Shown here piece after piece: positions 28,725-36,332 of a stretch of DNA of 52,579 nucleotides; within the stretch, counting starts at the first letter, position 1, and every line of letters begins with the position of its first letter. A program made the position numbers and the translations under genes. This stretch comes from UBA11164 sp002420085. GTDB lineage: Bacteria > Pseudomonadota > Gammaproteobacteria > Xanthomonadales > Xanthomonadaceae. The notes below the pieces were generated by a model. That model did no database searches. It saw only the letters and a program-made list of their open reading frames with translations, and was not told where the DNA came from. The DNA lies in the NCBI GenBank assembly GCA_031976395.1, contig DALYLJ010000002.1, positions 1-52,579 of the forward strand. The letters are read 5' to 3'.

Positions 28725-31700
28725 ATGCTGTCGGATCTCTCCATCGTCGTGGCCGGTCTGCTCTGGCTCGGTCTGCTGTTCGGCGTCGCCCTGTGGGGCG
28801 AGCGACGCGGTTCGGTGCTGGCCGGCCGCTGGCACTGGGTGTATGCCCTGTCGCTGGCGGTGTACTGCACCAGTTGGACCTTCTACGGCACGGTCACCCA
28901 GGCGGCGCGCTCGGGCTGGCCGATTCCGCCGACCTTCGTCGGCACCATCCTGCTGTACCTGTTCGGCTTCGGTCTGCTGGTCAGGCTGGCCCAGGTGTCG
29001 CGCGAGGTCAATGCCACTTCGCTGGCCGATCTGATCGCCACTCGGCTCGGCAAGAGTGCCCCGCTGGCGGCGGCGGTGACGGCGGTGGCGGTGCTCGGCA
29101 TGCTGCCCTACATCGCCCTGCAACTGAAGGCAGTGGCGATGAGTTACGGTCTGCTCAGTCGGGCCAGCGATCTGAGCCCGCCACCCTGGCAGGACAGCGC
29201 CCTGTATGCGGCCCTGGCCCTGGCCCTGTTCGCGATGCTGTTCGGCACCCGGCGCGCCAGCGCCACCGAGCACAATCGTGGCCTGGTGCTGGCGATGGCC
29301 TTCGAGTCGCTGCTGAAACTGGGGGCGATGCTGGCGGTGGGCCTGTTCGTGGCCTTCGATCTGCCGGTGTTCACGCCGGGCGAACTGGCCACGGCCGACA
29401 GCACCGGTTTCGCGCCCCTGGTCCTGCTCGGGGCGTTGGCCATGTTCACCCTGCCGCATCAGTTCCACGTGGGGGTGGTGGAGTGCCGCGACCGCCGCCA
29501 CCTCGGGACTGCGCGCTGGCTGTTTCCGCTGTACATGGTGCTGATCGCCCTGCCGATCCTGCCCCTGGCCGAGGCCGGGCAGGCATTGCTGGCGCCGCAG
29601 GGGGTGCCGTCCGATCTGTTCGTGCTGGCCCTGCCGCTGTCGCAGGGCCGGGATGGCATCGCCCTGCTGGCCTTCCTGGGCGGACTGAGCGCGGCGGTCG
29701 GCATGGTCATCCTGGCCAGCCTGTCGCTGAGCGTGATGATCGGCAATCACTGGCTGGCGCCCCTGCTGGTGCGTGGCCGCTGGCTGCGCGGCAGCGAGGG
29801 CGATCTGCAAGCGACCGTGCTGTGGCAGCGCCGGGCGGCGATCGCCGCCCTGCTGCTGCTGGCCTGGCTGTACAGCCGGGGCCTGATCGGCAATGACGCG
29901 CTGGCCGACATCGGAGCGGTGTCGTTCTCGGCGCTGGCGACCCTGGCGCCGGCCCTCGGTTTCGCGATCTGGCGGCCGAACACGCCGCCATCGGCGGTGC
30001 TGATCGGACTGCTGGCGGCGGTGGCGGTCTGGGTCTGGGCCCTGTTGCTGCCCAGCCTGGCCGATGCCGGGCTGGTGGTTTCGGACTGGCTGGAGCCGGG
30101 GCCGTTTGGCCTGGCCATGCTGGCGCCGGATGCCCTGTTCGGGCTGCGCGACTGGAGTCGGCTGGCGCGGGCGCTGGTTGCCAGTCTGCTGGTCGGCGCC
30201 GGGGTGACCTGGCTGCTGGCCTGGCAACGGTCCGGACGCTCCCCGTCGGCTACGCGGATGGTTTCGACCGCGTTGTCGGATGAGTCGCTGACCGCCCTGG
30301 CGCGGCGGTTCCTGGCGCCGGCACGGGTTGCCGAGGCGCTGTCGGCGACCACCACCGAGGCCAAGGTGCAGGCGGTCGAGCGCGAACTGGCCGGTGTCCT
30401 GGGGGCGGCATCCGCCCGTCTGCTGCTGGAGGCGGCCCGCCGCCGCGATGGCGAGGATCTGGAGACCGTGGTCGATCTGGTCGGCCAGACCTCGCAGGCG
30501 TTGCGCTTCAACCAGCGGCTGCTGGAGGCGGCGCTGGAGAACATGTCGCAGGGCATCAGTGTGGTCGATGCCGAATTGCGGCTGGTGGCCTGGAACCGGC
30601 GCTACGCCGAACTGTTCGGCTTTCCCGATGCCGTGCTGACCGTTGGTCGGCCGATCGCCGAACTGGTCGCCTGGGCGATCGCGCGCGGTCATGCCGGGCC
30701 GGTCCAGGATGCCGGGGCGATGCTGGCCCGGCGCCTAGCGCATATGCGCGCCGGTACCCCGCACCTGAGCGAGCGGCGTTTCGCGACGGCCGGCGGTGAG
30801 TCACTGGTGGTCGAGATTCGTGGCAATCCGATGCCGGGGGGCGGCTTCGTGGCGACCTTCACCGATGTCACCGATTTCCGCCGTGCCGAGACCGAGTTGA
30901 AGCGGGTCGCCGAGTCGCTGGAACAGCGGGTGGCCGAGCGCACCGCCGAACTGGCCCAGGCCAGTGCTGATGCCGAGCGCGCCAATCGCGCCAAGAGCCG
31001 GCTGCTGGCGGCGGTCAGCCACGATCTGGCCCAGCCGTTGCATGCCGCCAAGCTGTTCGCCCACGCCCTCCGGACCCAACTCGATGGCGAGCCGGCCGGC
31101 GCGCTCGATCGGGTGATCGCAGCGCTGGCATCGAGCGAGACCCTGCTCGACGATCTGCTCGACCTGTCGCGCCTGGAGGCCGGTGGCCTGAAACCCGAGC
31201 CGAGCCCGTTCGACCTGGGCGCCCTGCTGGCCGGTCTGGCCAGCGAGTTCGGGGTGCTGGCGGCCGAGCGCGGTCTGCGTCTGCGCGCGGTACCGACCCG
31301 ATCGTGGGTCCGCAGCGATGGCAACCTGCTGCGGCGGGTGTTGCAGAATTTCCTGTCGAATGCGATCGGCCATACCGTGCGCGGTCGGGTGCTGTTCGGC
31401 TGTCGGCGCTGTGGCGATCGGGTGCGGGTCGAGGTCTGGGACAGCGGGCCGGGCATCGCCGAGCAGGAGCGATTGGCGATCTTCGACGAATTCCGGCGTG
31501 GCAGCGGGGTGCGCGGGCAGGGGCTGGGATTGGGTCTGGCGATTGCCCGGCGAACCGCCGATCTGCTCGGCCACCCGCTGGCGCTGCGCAGTTGGCCCGG
31601 TCGCGGCAGCGTGTTCTCGGTCGAGTTGCCGTGCTGTCCGGCCGAGCCGGTGGCGAGCGTCCGTGTGCCCGAGCCAGTGGACGCCGAGCACGGCCTGCGG

Positions 31701-32102
31701 GTGCTGGTTCTGGACAACGATCCGGCGGTGCTGGCGGCCACCCGCGCCCTGTTGGCGGCCTGGGGCTATCCGGTCGCCTGCGCCGGCGACATCGAGGAGG
31801 CGGTTCGGGTGGCGAACACCTTCCGCCCGGACCTGGCGATCCTCGACTATCGGCTCGGTGAGCATCCCGACGATCCGCGCACCGGTCTGGTCGCCTGGCA
31901 GCGCCTGCGCCAGGCTGATCCCGATATCCAGGCGTTGCTGATCAGTGCCGATCGCTCGGAAGCGGTGCGAGCGGCGGTGGCGGCGACCGGGCTGCCGATG
32001 CTGCACAAGCCGCTGAAACCATTGGCCTTGCGATCCTGGCTGGAACGGATCGAATCGGCGCGGGTGCGCCTCAGTCGTCCAGCCGACGTGACGGATCGTT
32101 GA
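28725..32102 (+). CDS. CrbS-like hybrid sensor kinase with a transporter-like input domain
   Basis: 1125 residues: an N-terminal sodium:solute-symporter-like membrane domain (about 1-490, a dozen or so segments), a PAS-like region (about 600-720), a kinase core (H766 in AVSHDLAQPLHAAK, ATPase with EVWDSGPGIAEQE and GQGLGLGLAIARRTA) and a C-terminal receiver (D1041 in LAILDYRLG). This is the architecture of CrbS, which with CrbR controls acetate and short-chain acid genes. The start at ATG 28725 (MLSDLSIVVAG) is chosen over one at 28671. Its 3' end overlaps that of the response regulator gene by 32 nt, tail to tail. It probably senses a carboxylate, perhaps 3HB or acetate. Confidence 0.9.
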   Translation: MLSDLSIVVAGLLWLGLLFGVALWGERRGSVLAGRWHWVYALSLAVYCTSWTFYGTVTQAARSGWPIPPTFVGTILLYLFGFGLLVRLAQVSREVNATSLADLIATRLGKSAPLAAAVTAVAVLGMLPYIALQLKAVAMSYGLLSRASDLSPPPWQDSALYAALALALFAMLFGTRRASATEHNRGLVLAMAFESLLKLGAMLAVGLFVAFDLPVFTPGELATADSTGFAPLVLLGALAMFTLPHQFHVGVVECRDRRHLGTARWLFPLYMVLIALPILPLAEAGQALLAPQGVPSDLFVLALPLSQGRDGIALLAFLGGLSAAVGMVILASLSLSVMIGNHWLAPLLVRGRWLRGSEGDLQATVLWQRRAAIAALLLLAWLYSRGLIGNDALADIGAVSFSALATLAPALGFAIWRPNTPPSAVLIGLLAAVAVWVWALLLPSLADAGLVVSDWLEPGPFGLAMLAPDALFGLRDWSRLARALVASLLVGAGVTWLLAWQRSGRSPSATRMVSTALSDESLTALARRFLAPARVAEALSATTTEAKVQAVERELAGVLGAASARLLLEAARRRDGEDLETVVDLVGQTSQALRFNQRLLEAALENMSQGISVVDAELRLVAWNRRYAELFGFPDAVLTVGRPIAELVAWAIARGHAGPVQDAGAMLARRLAHMRAGTPHLSERRFATAGGESLVVEIRGNPMPGGGFVATFTDVTDFRRAETELKRVAESLEQRVAERTAELAQASADAERANRAKSRLLAAVSHDLAQPLHAAKLFAHALRTQLDGEPAGALDRVIAALASSETLLDDLLDLSRLEAGGLKPEPSPFDLGALLAGLASEFGVLAAERGLRLRAVPTRSWVRSDGNLLRRVLQNFLSNAIGHTVRGRVLFGCRRCGDRVRVEVWDSGPGIAEQERLAIFDEFRRGSGVRGQGLGLGLAIARRTADLLGHPLALRSWPGRGSVFSVELPCCPAEPVASVRVPEPVDAEHGLRVLVLDNDPAVLAATRALLAAWGYPVACAGDIEEAVRVANTFRPDLAILDYRLGEHPDDPRTGLVAWQRLRQADPDIQALLISADRSEAVRAAVAATGLPMLHKPLKPLALRSWLERIESARVRLSRPADVTDR

Positions 32103-32736
32103 TTTCCAGATCGCGCAGGATCACCCCGGCCTGGGTTCGATTGCGCACCCCGAGCCGCTCGAAGATGGCCGTCAGATGGGCCTTCACGGTGCGCTCCTGG
32201 ATACCCAGGCGATCGGCGATCTGCTTGTTGAGCAGTCCTTCGGCGACCAGGGCCAGCACCCGGAACTGCTGGGCGGTCAGTCGTGACAGGCCGCTCGCCA
32301 GGCTCAGGTCGCTGGCCCGTGAGGCGACCCGTGCCACCGCCTCGCGCAGGCCGGGCGGCAGCCAGCGGACGCCGCTCAGGACGGCTTCGATGGCCGTGCC
32401 GATCAGGGCGATGTCGCTGCGCTTGGGCAGATAGCCGACCGCACCATGATCGAGCGCGCGGCGGACCACGCTCGGATCGTCATTGGCGGACACCACCATC
32501 ACCCCGACCGCCGGAAACTGACTGCGGATCGCCGCCAATCCGGCCAGACCATGGTTGCCCGGCATGTGCAGGTCGAGCAGGATCAGGTCGATCTCGGGAT
32601 CGGCCGCCAGTGCCGCCAGCGCCTGATCCAGCGCCTCTGCCTCGGCGATGCTGGATCCGGGCAGGGCCTCGGCGGCGGCCTGACGCAGGGCCTGACGGAA
32701 CAGCGGATGGTCGTCGGCGATCAGCAGGCTGGGCAT
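32071..32736 (-). CDS. LuxR/NarL-type response regulator (CrbR-like)
   Basis: 221 residues with a receiver domain (1-125; DDH at 8-10, phospho-acceptor D55 in LILLDLHMPG) and a LuxR-type helix-turn-helix (about 150-215: LTAQQFRVLALVAEGLLNKQ then RTVKAHLTAIFERLGVRNRT). It is the natural partner of the sensor kinase at 28725-32102, converging with it. Kinases of the transporter-input class are usually paired with this regulator type. ATG 32736 begins the receiver exactly; the longer frame is rejected. It is divergent from the oligomer hydrolase, and the gap carries the shared palindrome, so it may control its own promoter, the hydrolase and the permease/TonB pair. Confidence 0.9.
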   Translation of the reverse strand: MPSLLIADDHPLFRQALRQAAAEALPGSSIAEAEALDQALAALAADPEIDLILLDLHMPGNHGLAGLAAIRSQFPAVGVMVVSANDDPSVVRRALDHGAVGYLPKRSDIALIGTAIEAVLSGVRWLPPGLREAVARVASRASDLSLASGLSRLTAQQFRVLALVAEGLLNKQIADRLGIQERTVKAHLTAIFERLGVRNRTQAGVILRDLEINDPSRRLDD

Positions 32737-32846
32737 GATTGGGGCGAGGACACGGGGTGATGCATGGGGTGGTCGCAGGCGCTGGCCGGCCGGCATGCAG
32801 ACCGCGATTGTAGACCGCTCCGCTCGACGCGGCAGGCGTTGCCGAC

Positions 32847-32860
32847 TGTACCAAGGTACG
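32847..32860. promoter_or_regulatory. Second copy of the palindrome, TGTACCAAGGTACG
   Basis: 13 of 14 bases match the copy at 24195. It lies 37 nt before ATG 32898 of the oligomer hydrolase and 110 nt before the response regulator start. In both copies CCGGTCGGG follows a few bases later on the + strand, so the two sites share orientation and point towards the TonB receptor and the hydrolase. Confidence 0.75.
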
Positions 32861-32897
32861 ATGACCCGGTCGGGCCGCCAGCGGGTAAGGTGGTCGG

Positions 32898-34835
32898 ATG
32901 TTCGTTCACAGCCGTGTGCCGATGACAGCGCCCCCGAGTCCATCGATCCCGAGCAGCCCGAGTGCTAGTGGCCCGATTGCAAGCAGCCCGGTTTCAAGTG
33001 GTCCCGTCCGGGCTGTGGTCATCGCCGCAGCCCTGCTGGCCCTGGTCGGCTGTGCCGGCACCCCCCGGAGCATGGCCATGGCCAGTCCTGATCCGCTGCA
33101 ATCGAGGGTCACCGAACACCGCGTCGCGGACGATCTGCTGACCGCCGGTCTCGGCATTGCCGGGCTGCGCTCGCCGGTGCCGCCCGCGTTCGACGATCCG
33201 GCCCGGCCGACCGCCGACGAGGCCCGTCGGCGAGCGATCTGGAGCAATTGGCGCGGTATCGCCGATCTCAGCCCCGGCGGCGGCTTCGGCAGTGTCGATC
33301 CGGAACCGCAGCCGGTTCCTGGTCGCGAGTTCAGCGCCTTGCTGCGTCTGCCCGATGCCCGACAACCGTTCCGGGCACTGGTGCAACTGCCCGATGCCTT
33401 CGATCCGGCCCGGCCCTGCCTGGTGGTCAGTGCCGCCTCCGGTTCGCGCGGCATCTACGGTGCGATCGCCCTGGCCGGAGCCTGGGGCCTGCCGCGTGGC
33501 TGCGCCGTGGTTCACACCGACAAGGGTGCTGGCAGCGGCTGGTTCGATCATGCCGGCGGCATCGGCTTCGCCCTCGATGGCACTCCGGCCGGTCGCGATC
33601 AGACGCTGGAGTATGCCCCGGAACCGGGCCATGACGGTCGCCCGCTGGTGGCGATCAAGCACCTGCATTCCGGCGACAATCCCGAGGCCGACTGGGGCCA
33701 GCATGTCGAGGCTGCGGCCCGGTTCGGGCTGGCCATGCTCAGTGAAGCGTTCCCCGGTCGCGCGCCGTTCACCCCCGAGCACACCCGAATCATCGCGGTC
33801 GGCCTGTCCAACGGCGGCGGAGCCGTGTTGCGTGCCGCCGAGATCGGTGCCGGCTGGCTGGATGGCGTGGTCGCGGTCGCTGCCAATGTCCATGTGGCCG
33901 AGCGCGGCCGGCCACTGTTCGATTACGCCAGTGAAGCGGCCGTGCTGATGCCCTGTGCCCTGCTCGACGCCCGCTTCGATGACGAGCCGAATGCCCGTCC
34001 GGCCGGCACCCGTCCGGAGCCCTGGCAGCAGCGCTGCGCCAGCCTCAGGGCCGCCGGTCGGCTGGCTGCCGATGATCTCACCGGCCAGGCCGCCGAGGCA
34101 CTGGCCCGCCTGCGGGCCGGCGGTTGGACCGATGCTGCCCTGGCTGCCGCTGCCACCAGTGTCTCGCTCGACCTGTGGCGGGCAGTCGCTGCCGGCTATG
34201 CCGCCGCCTACAGCCGTCGCGATGGCGCCGACATGCCGTGCGGCTACGGCTATGCCATGCTCGACCCGAACGGCCTGCCGCGTCCGGCCAGCCCGACGGA
34301 GCGGGCCGCCTGGTGGAGCGACAGTGCGGGCATTCCGCCGGCCGCTGGGGTCACCCTGATCGATGCCTTCGCCACCGGCCCGGATGCCCATCTGCCCGGC
34401 CTGCTCTGTCTGCGTGGACTGTGGGACGGCGGGGGCGGGCAGGCCGAGGCGCTGCGCACCGGCGTTGCCGCCACGCGGGTCGGCTTGCCGCCCTCGGACC
34501 TGCCGATGATCCTGATCCACGGCCTCGACGATGGCCTGATTCCCGAAGCGCAGGCGACCGGCGCCTATGCCGCCTGGCTGCGCGACAACGGCCGGACACC
34601 GAGCTACTGGACGGTCAGCCCGGCCCAGCACTTCGATGCCTTCCTGGGCTTCCCGCAGTTCGGCGGCCGCTACCTGCCGCTGTTGCCCTATGCCTATCGC
34701 GCCCTCGATGCACTGTGGGCGCACCTGGAAACCGGCGCGCCGCTGCCGGCCGACCGCCGGATCCTCGGCCGGCCACGGCCGTTCGGCGCGACTGGCCTGG
34801 CACCGCTTTCGAGCGAGCATCTCGGGCTGGACTGA
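32898..34835 (+). CDS. Lipoprotein D-3-hydroxybutyrate oligomer hydrolase
   Basis: Cleaves 3HB oligomers released from polyhydroxybutyrate to 3HB monomer. The 645-residue protein matches the 3HB-oligomer hydrolase family: RPCLVVSAASGSRGIYGAIA, PRGCAVVHTDKGAGSGW, NPEADWGQHVEAAARFGLAM, the nucleophile motif GLSNGGG (Ser near 304) and a C-terminal AQHFDAFLGFPQFGGRYLPL. A lipobox ALVGC (C52) predicts anchoring at a membrane surface. The N-terminal 40 residues are Ser/Pro repeats before the hydrophobic stretch. ATG 32898 has AAGGTG upstream, but if the palindrome marks the promoter the real start may be ATG 32922. It is divergent from the response regulator. Confidence 0.88.
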   Translation: MFVHSRVPMTAPPSPSIPSSPSASGPIASSPVSSGPVRAVVIAAALLALVGCAGTPRSMAMASPDPLQSRVTEHRVADDLLTAGLGIAGLRSPVPPAFDDPARPTADEARRRAIWSNWRGIADLSPGGGFGSVDPEPQPVPGREFSALLRLPDARQPFRALVQLPDAFDPARPCLVVSAASGSRGIYGAIALAGAWGLPRGCAVVHTDKGAGSGWFDHAGGIGFALDGTPAGRDQTLEYAPEPGHDGRPLVAIKHLHSGDNPEADWGQHVEAAARFGLAMLSEAFPGRAPFTPEHTRIIAVGLSNGGGAVLRAAEIGAGWLDGVVAVAANVHVAERGRPLFDYASEAAVLMPCALLDARFDDEPNARPAGTRPEPWQQRCASLRAAGRLAADDLTGQAAEALARLRAGGWTDAALAAAATSVSLDLWRAVAAGYAAAYSRRDGADMPCGYGYAMLDPNGLPRPASPTERAAWWSDSAGIPPAAGVTLIDAFATGPDAHLPGLLCLRGLWDGGGGQAEALRTGVAATRVGLPPSDLPMILIHGLDDGLIPEAQATGAYAAWLRDNGRTPSYWTVSPAQHFDAFLGFPQFGGRYLPLLPYAYRALDALWAHLETGAPLPADRRILGRPRPFGATGLAPLSSEHLGLD

Positions 34836-34909
34836 GGCCGAGCCAGCGGCCCGATCGGCGGATGCCGGTCGGACCGCTCAGTGCGCTGCGGTTGCCGACC
34901 TGGCGTGAC

Positions 34910-35326
34910 TCATTTTCCCTGGCAGGTGCAGCCGAAATCGTTGCACCCGACCGTGCCCTCGGCACAGACCCCGTCGGCGGCAATCATCGTCACGCAGTCA
35001 TCGGCGCCGGCACAGGCGCAATTGCCACTGTTGCAGACATAGCCCAGGCCGCCGTTGGCTGCCGCGATGTCGAGCGCGCTGGATGGCTTGGTGGAGGCCC
35101 GTGCCCGGACCTTCTGCACGGCCGGCAGCAACAAGGCCCGTGCCTGCTCGGGGCGATCCGATTCCAGCGCCCGCTGAAAGGCCGGCGTGAATCGGCCATC
35201 GGCGGTCGTTGCGCTGGCGGGCTTGACGGTCGTGCGGGTGGGCGACTCTCGACTGTCCTGGCTGTGGACTGGATTCACAGCCAGCAGTCCGGCGACGGCC
35301 AGGGTGAGGATGACCAAGGCATTCAT
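34910..35326 (-). CDS. Small secreted Cys-rich protein, function unknown
   Basis: 138 residues: a signal peptide (MNALVILTLAVAGLLAVNPV ending near HSQ), an alanine-rich central helix region (ESDRPEQARALLLPAVQKVR) and a 45-residue C-terminal domain with eight cysteines (YVCNSGNCACAGADDC, then VCAEG, GCNDFGCTCQGK at the end). An even number of cysteines in an exported protein suggests four disulfides or metal binding. ATG 35326 has GGGAGA upstream. It converges with the oligomer hydrolase and is divergent from the hydroxylase. The ...CxC...CxxxxC layout resembles small toxin-like or binding domains, but I recognise no family. Confidence 0.75.
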   Translation of the reverse strand: MNALVILTLAVAGLLAVNPVHSQDSRESPTRTTVKPASATTADGRFTPAFQRALESDRPEQARALLLPAVQKVRARASTKPSSALDIAAANGGLGYVCNSGNCACAGADDCVTMIAADGVCAEGTVGCNDFGCTCQGK

Positions 35327-35388
35327 GGTGTGGTTCTCCCAACGTGAAGATCGACCCCTGCCTAGTAAAGCAACGCATTCGCTGCACC

Positions 35389-35418
35389 GCACCGGACAGC
35401 GGCGCACCCGACAGCGGC
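35389..35418. repeat. 15-nt tandem duplication
   Basis: GCACCGGACAGCGGC (35389-35403) and GCACCCGACAGCGGC (35404-35418) are adjacent and differ at one base. They lie in the gap between the Cys-rich gene and the hydroxylase gene, which diverge. Confidence 0.8.
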
Positions 35419-35525
35419 GCTGTGGCTCGCCGCGTGCGCGCGGAGCGCTTGTCGCACCCGGATCGAGCGGGTAGGCTGGGACTCTCTCGGTCAGCCGACC
35501 GATGCCGCGATCGCACGAGCCCGCC

Positions 35526-36287
35526 ATGGCCGATTCCAGCCACATGTCCACCTCCAACGCCGATACCACCCGCAGCGTCGGCGGCATCGCCGAGCCGATC
35601 CGGCGCTATCGCGAGACCTATCGCAGCACCGAGATTCCCGCCGGGTATCGCCCGATCCTGCATCTCGGCTTCACCTTCGGTGCCGGCAGCCTGGCCCTGC
35701 TGTGGTGCATCGCAGCGTTGGACACCGTGCAGGCGGTCGAGTGGCTGACCGTGCCCCTGGCCTTCCTCTATGCGAACCTGGTCGAGTACATCGGCCATCG
35801 CTACCCGATGCATCGACCCTATCCCGGACTCAAGGTCATCTACCGGCGGCATGCCGGGCAGCACCATCGGTTCTTTACCCACGAATCGATGCCGCTGGAC
35901 GGACTTCGCGACCTCCGGGCGGTGCTGTTTCCACCGTCGCTGGTGGTGTTCTTCTTCGGTGGCTTTGCCGGGCCGATCTGGTTCCTGCTGGCCTGGACGG
36001 TATCGGCCAATGTCGCCTGGCTGTTCCTGGCCACCGGCCTGGCCTACTACCTCAGTTATGAATTGCTGCATCTGGCCTATCACGCGCCGGACGAGTCCCG
36101 GCTGGGGCGAGCCCGAATCCTGGCTCGGCTGCGTGCCTTGCATCAGGCGCATCACGACCCGGAATTGATGAGCCGATGCAATTTCAACATCACCTGGCCA
36201 CTCGGCGACTGGCTGTTCGGCACCTTCGCGCGGGAAGCCACCGAGCGGCTGCGCGATCGGGCCGGCGAGCACGCGACCGATCGCTGA
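35526..36287 (+). CDS. Fatty acid hydroxylase / sterol desaturase superfamily membrane protein
   Basis: A di-iron membrane enzyme of the hydroxylase superfamily, about 253 residues, with four or so membrane segments. The histidine clusters that bind iron are visible: GHRYPMH, RRHAGQHHRFFTHE, ELLHLAYH and LHQAHHD. Substrates in this family include fatty acids, carotenoids and sterols; the sequence does not say which. No ribosome binding site decides the start: ATG 35502, 35526 or 35544 are possible. The terminator-like hairpin at 36286 follows directly. It converges with the glycosyltransferase gene. Confidence 0.85.
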   Translation: MADSSHMSTSNADTTRSVGGIAEPIRRYRETYRSTEIPAGYRPILHLGFTFGAGSLALLWCIAALDTVQAVEWLTVPLAFLYANLVEYIGHRYPMHRPYPGLKVIYRRHAGQHHRFFTHESMPLDGLRDLRAVLFPPSLVVFFFGGFAGPIWFLLAWTVSANVAWLFLATGLAYYLSYELLHLAYHAPDESRLGRARILARLRALHQAHHDPELMSRCNFNITWPLGDWLFGTFAREATERLRDRAGEHATDR

Positions 36288-36314
36288 GCCGCCGCCACCG
36301 AAGCCGGCGGGCTC
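36286..36314. terminator. Hairpin between convergent hydroxylase and glycosyltransferase genes
   Basis: GAGCCGCCG (36286-36294) pairs with CGGCGGGCTC (36305-36314), leaving one bulged base. It overlaps the hydroxylase stop codon and lies 18 nt from the end of the glycosyltransferase gene, so it can serve both. Confidence 0.5.
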
Positions 36315-36332
36315 GATCCACGTGGATTCGAC

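Noticed and set aside
28707..30692. A 661-codon - strand frame opposite the sensor kinase.
   Set aside because: Gln/Arg/His-rich shadow of hydrophobic membrane codons.
32994..34820. A 608-codon - strand frame opposite the oligomer hydrolase.
   Set aside because: Gly/Gln/Arg-rich shadow; no start signal and no motif.
35341..35501. Possible small RNA or riboswitch in the gap before the hydroxylase gene.
   Set aside because: Only a 15-nt duplication is visible; no conserved fold or terminator was found.
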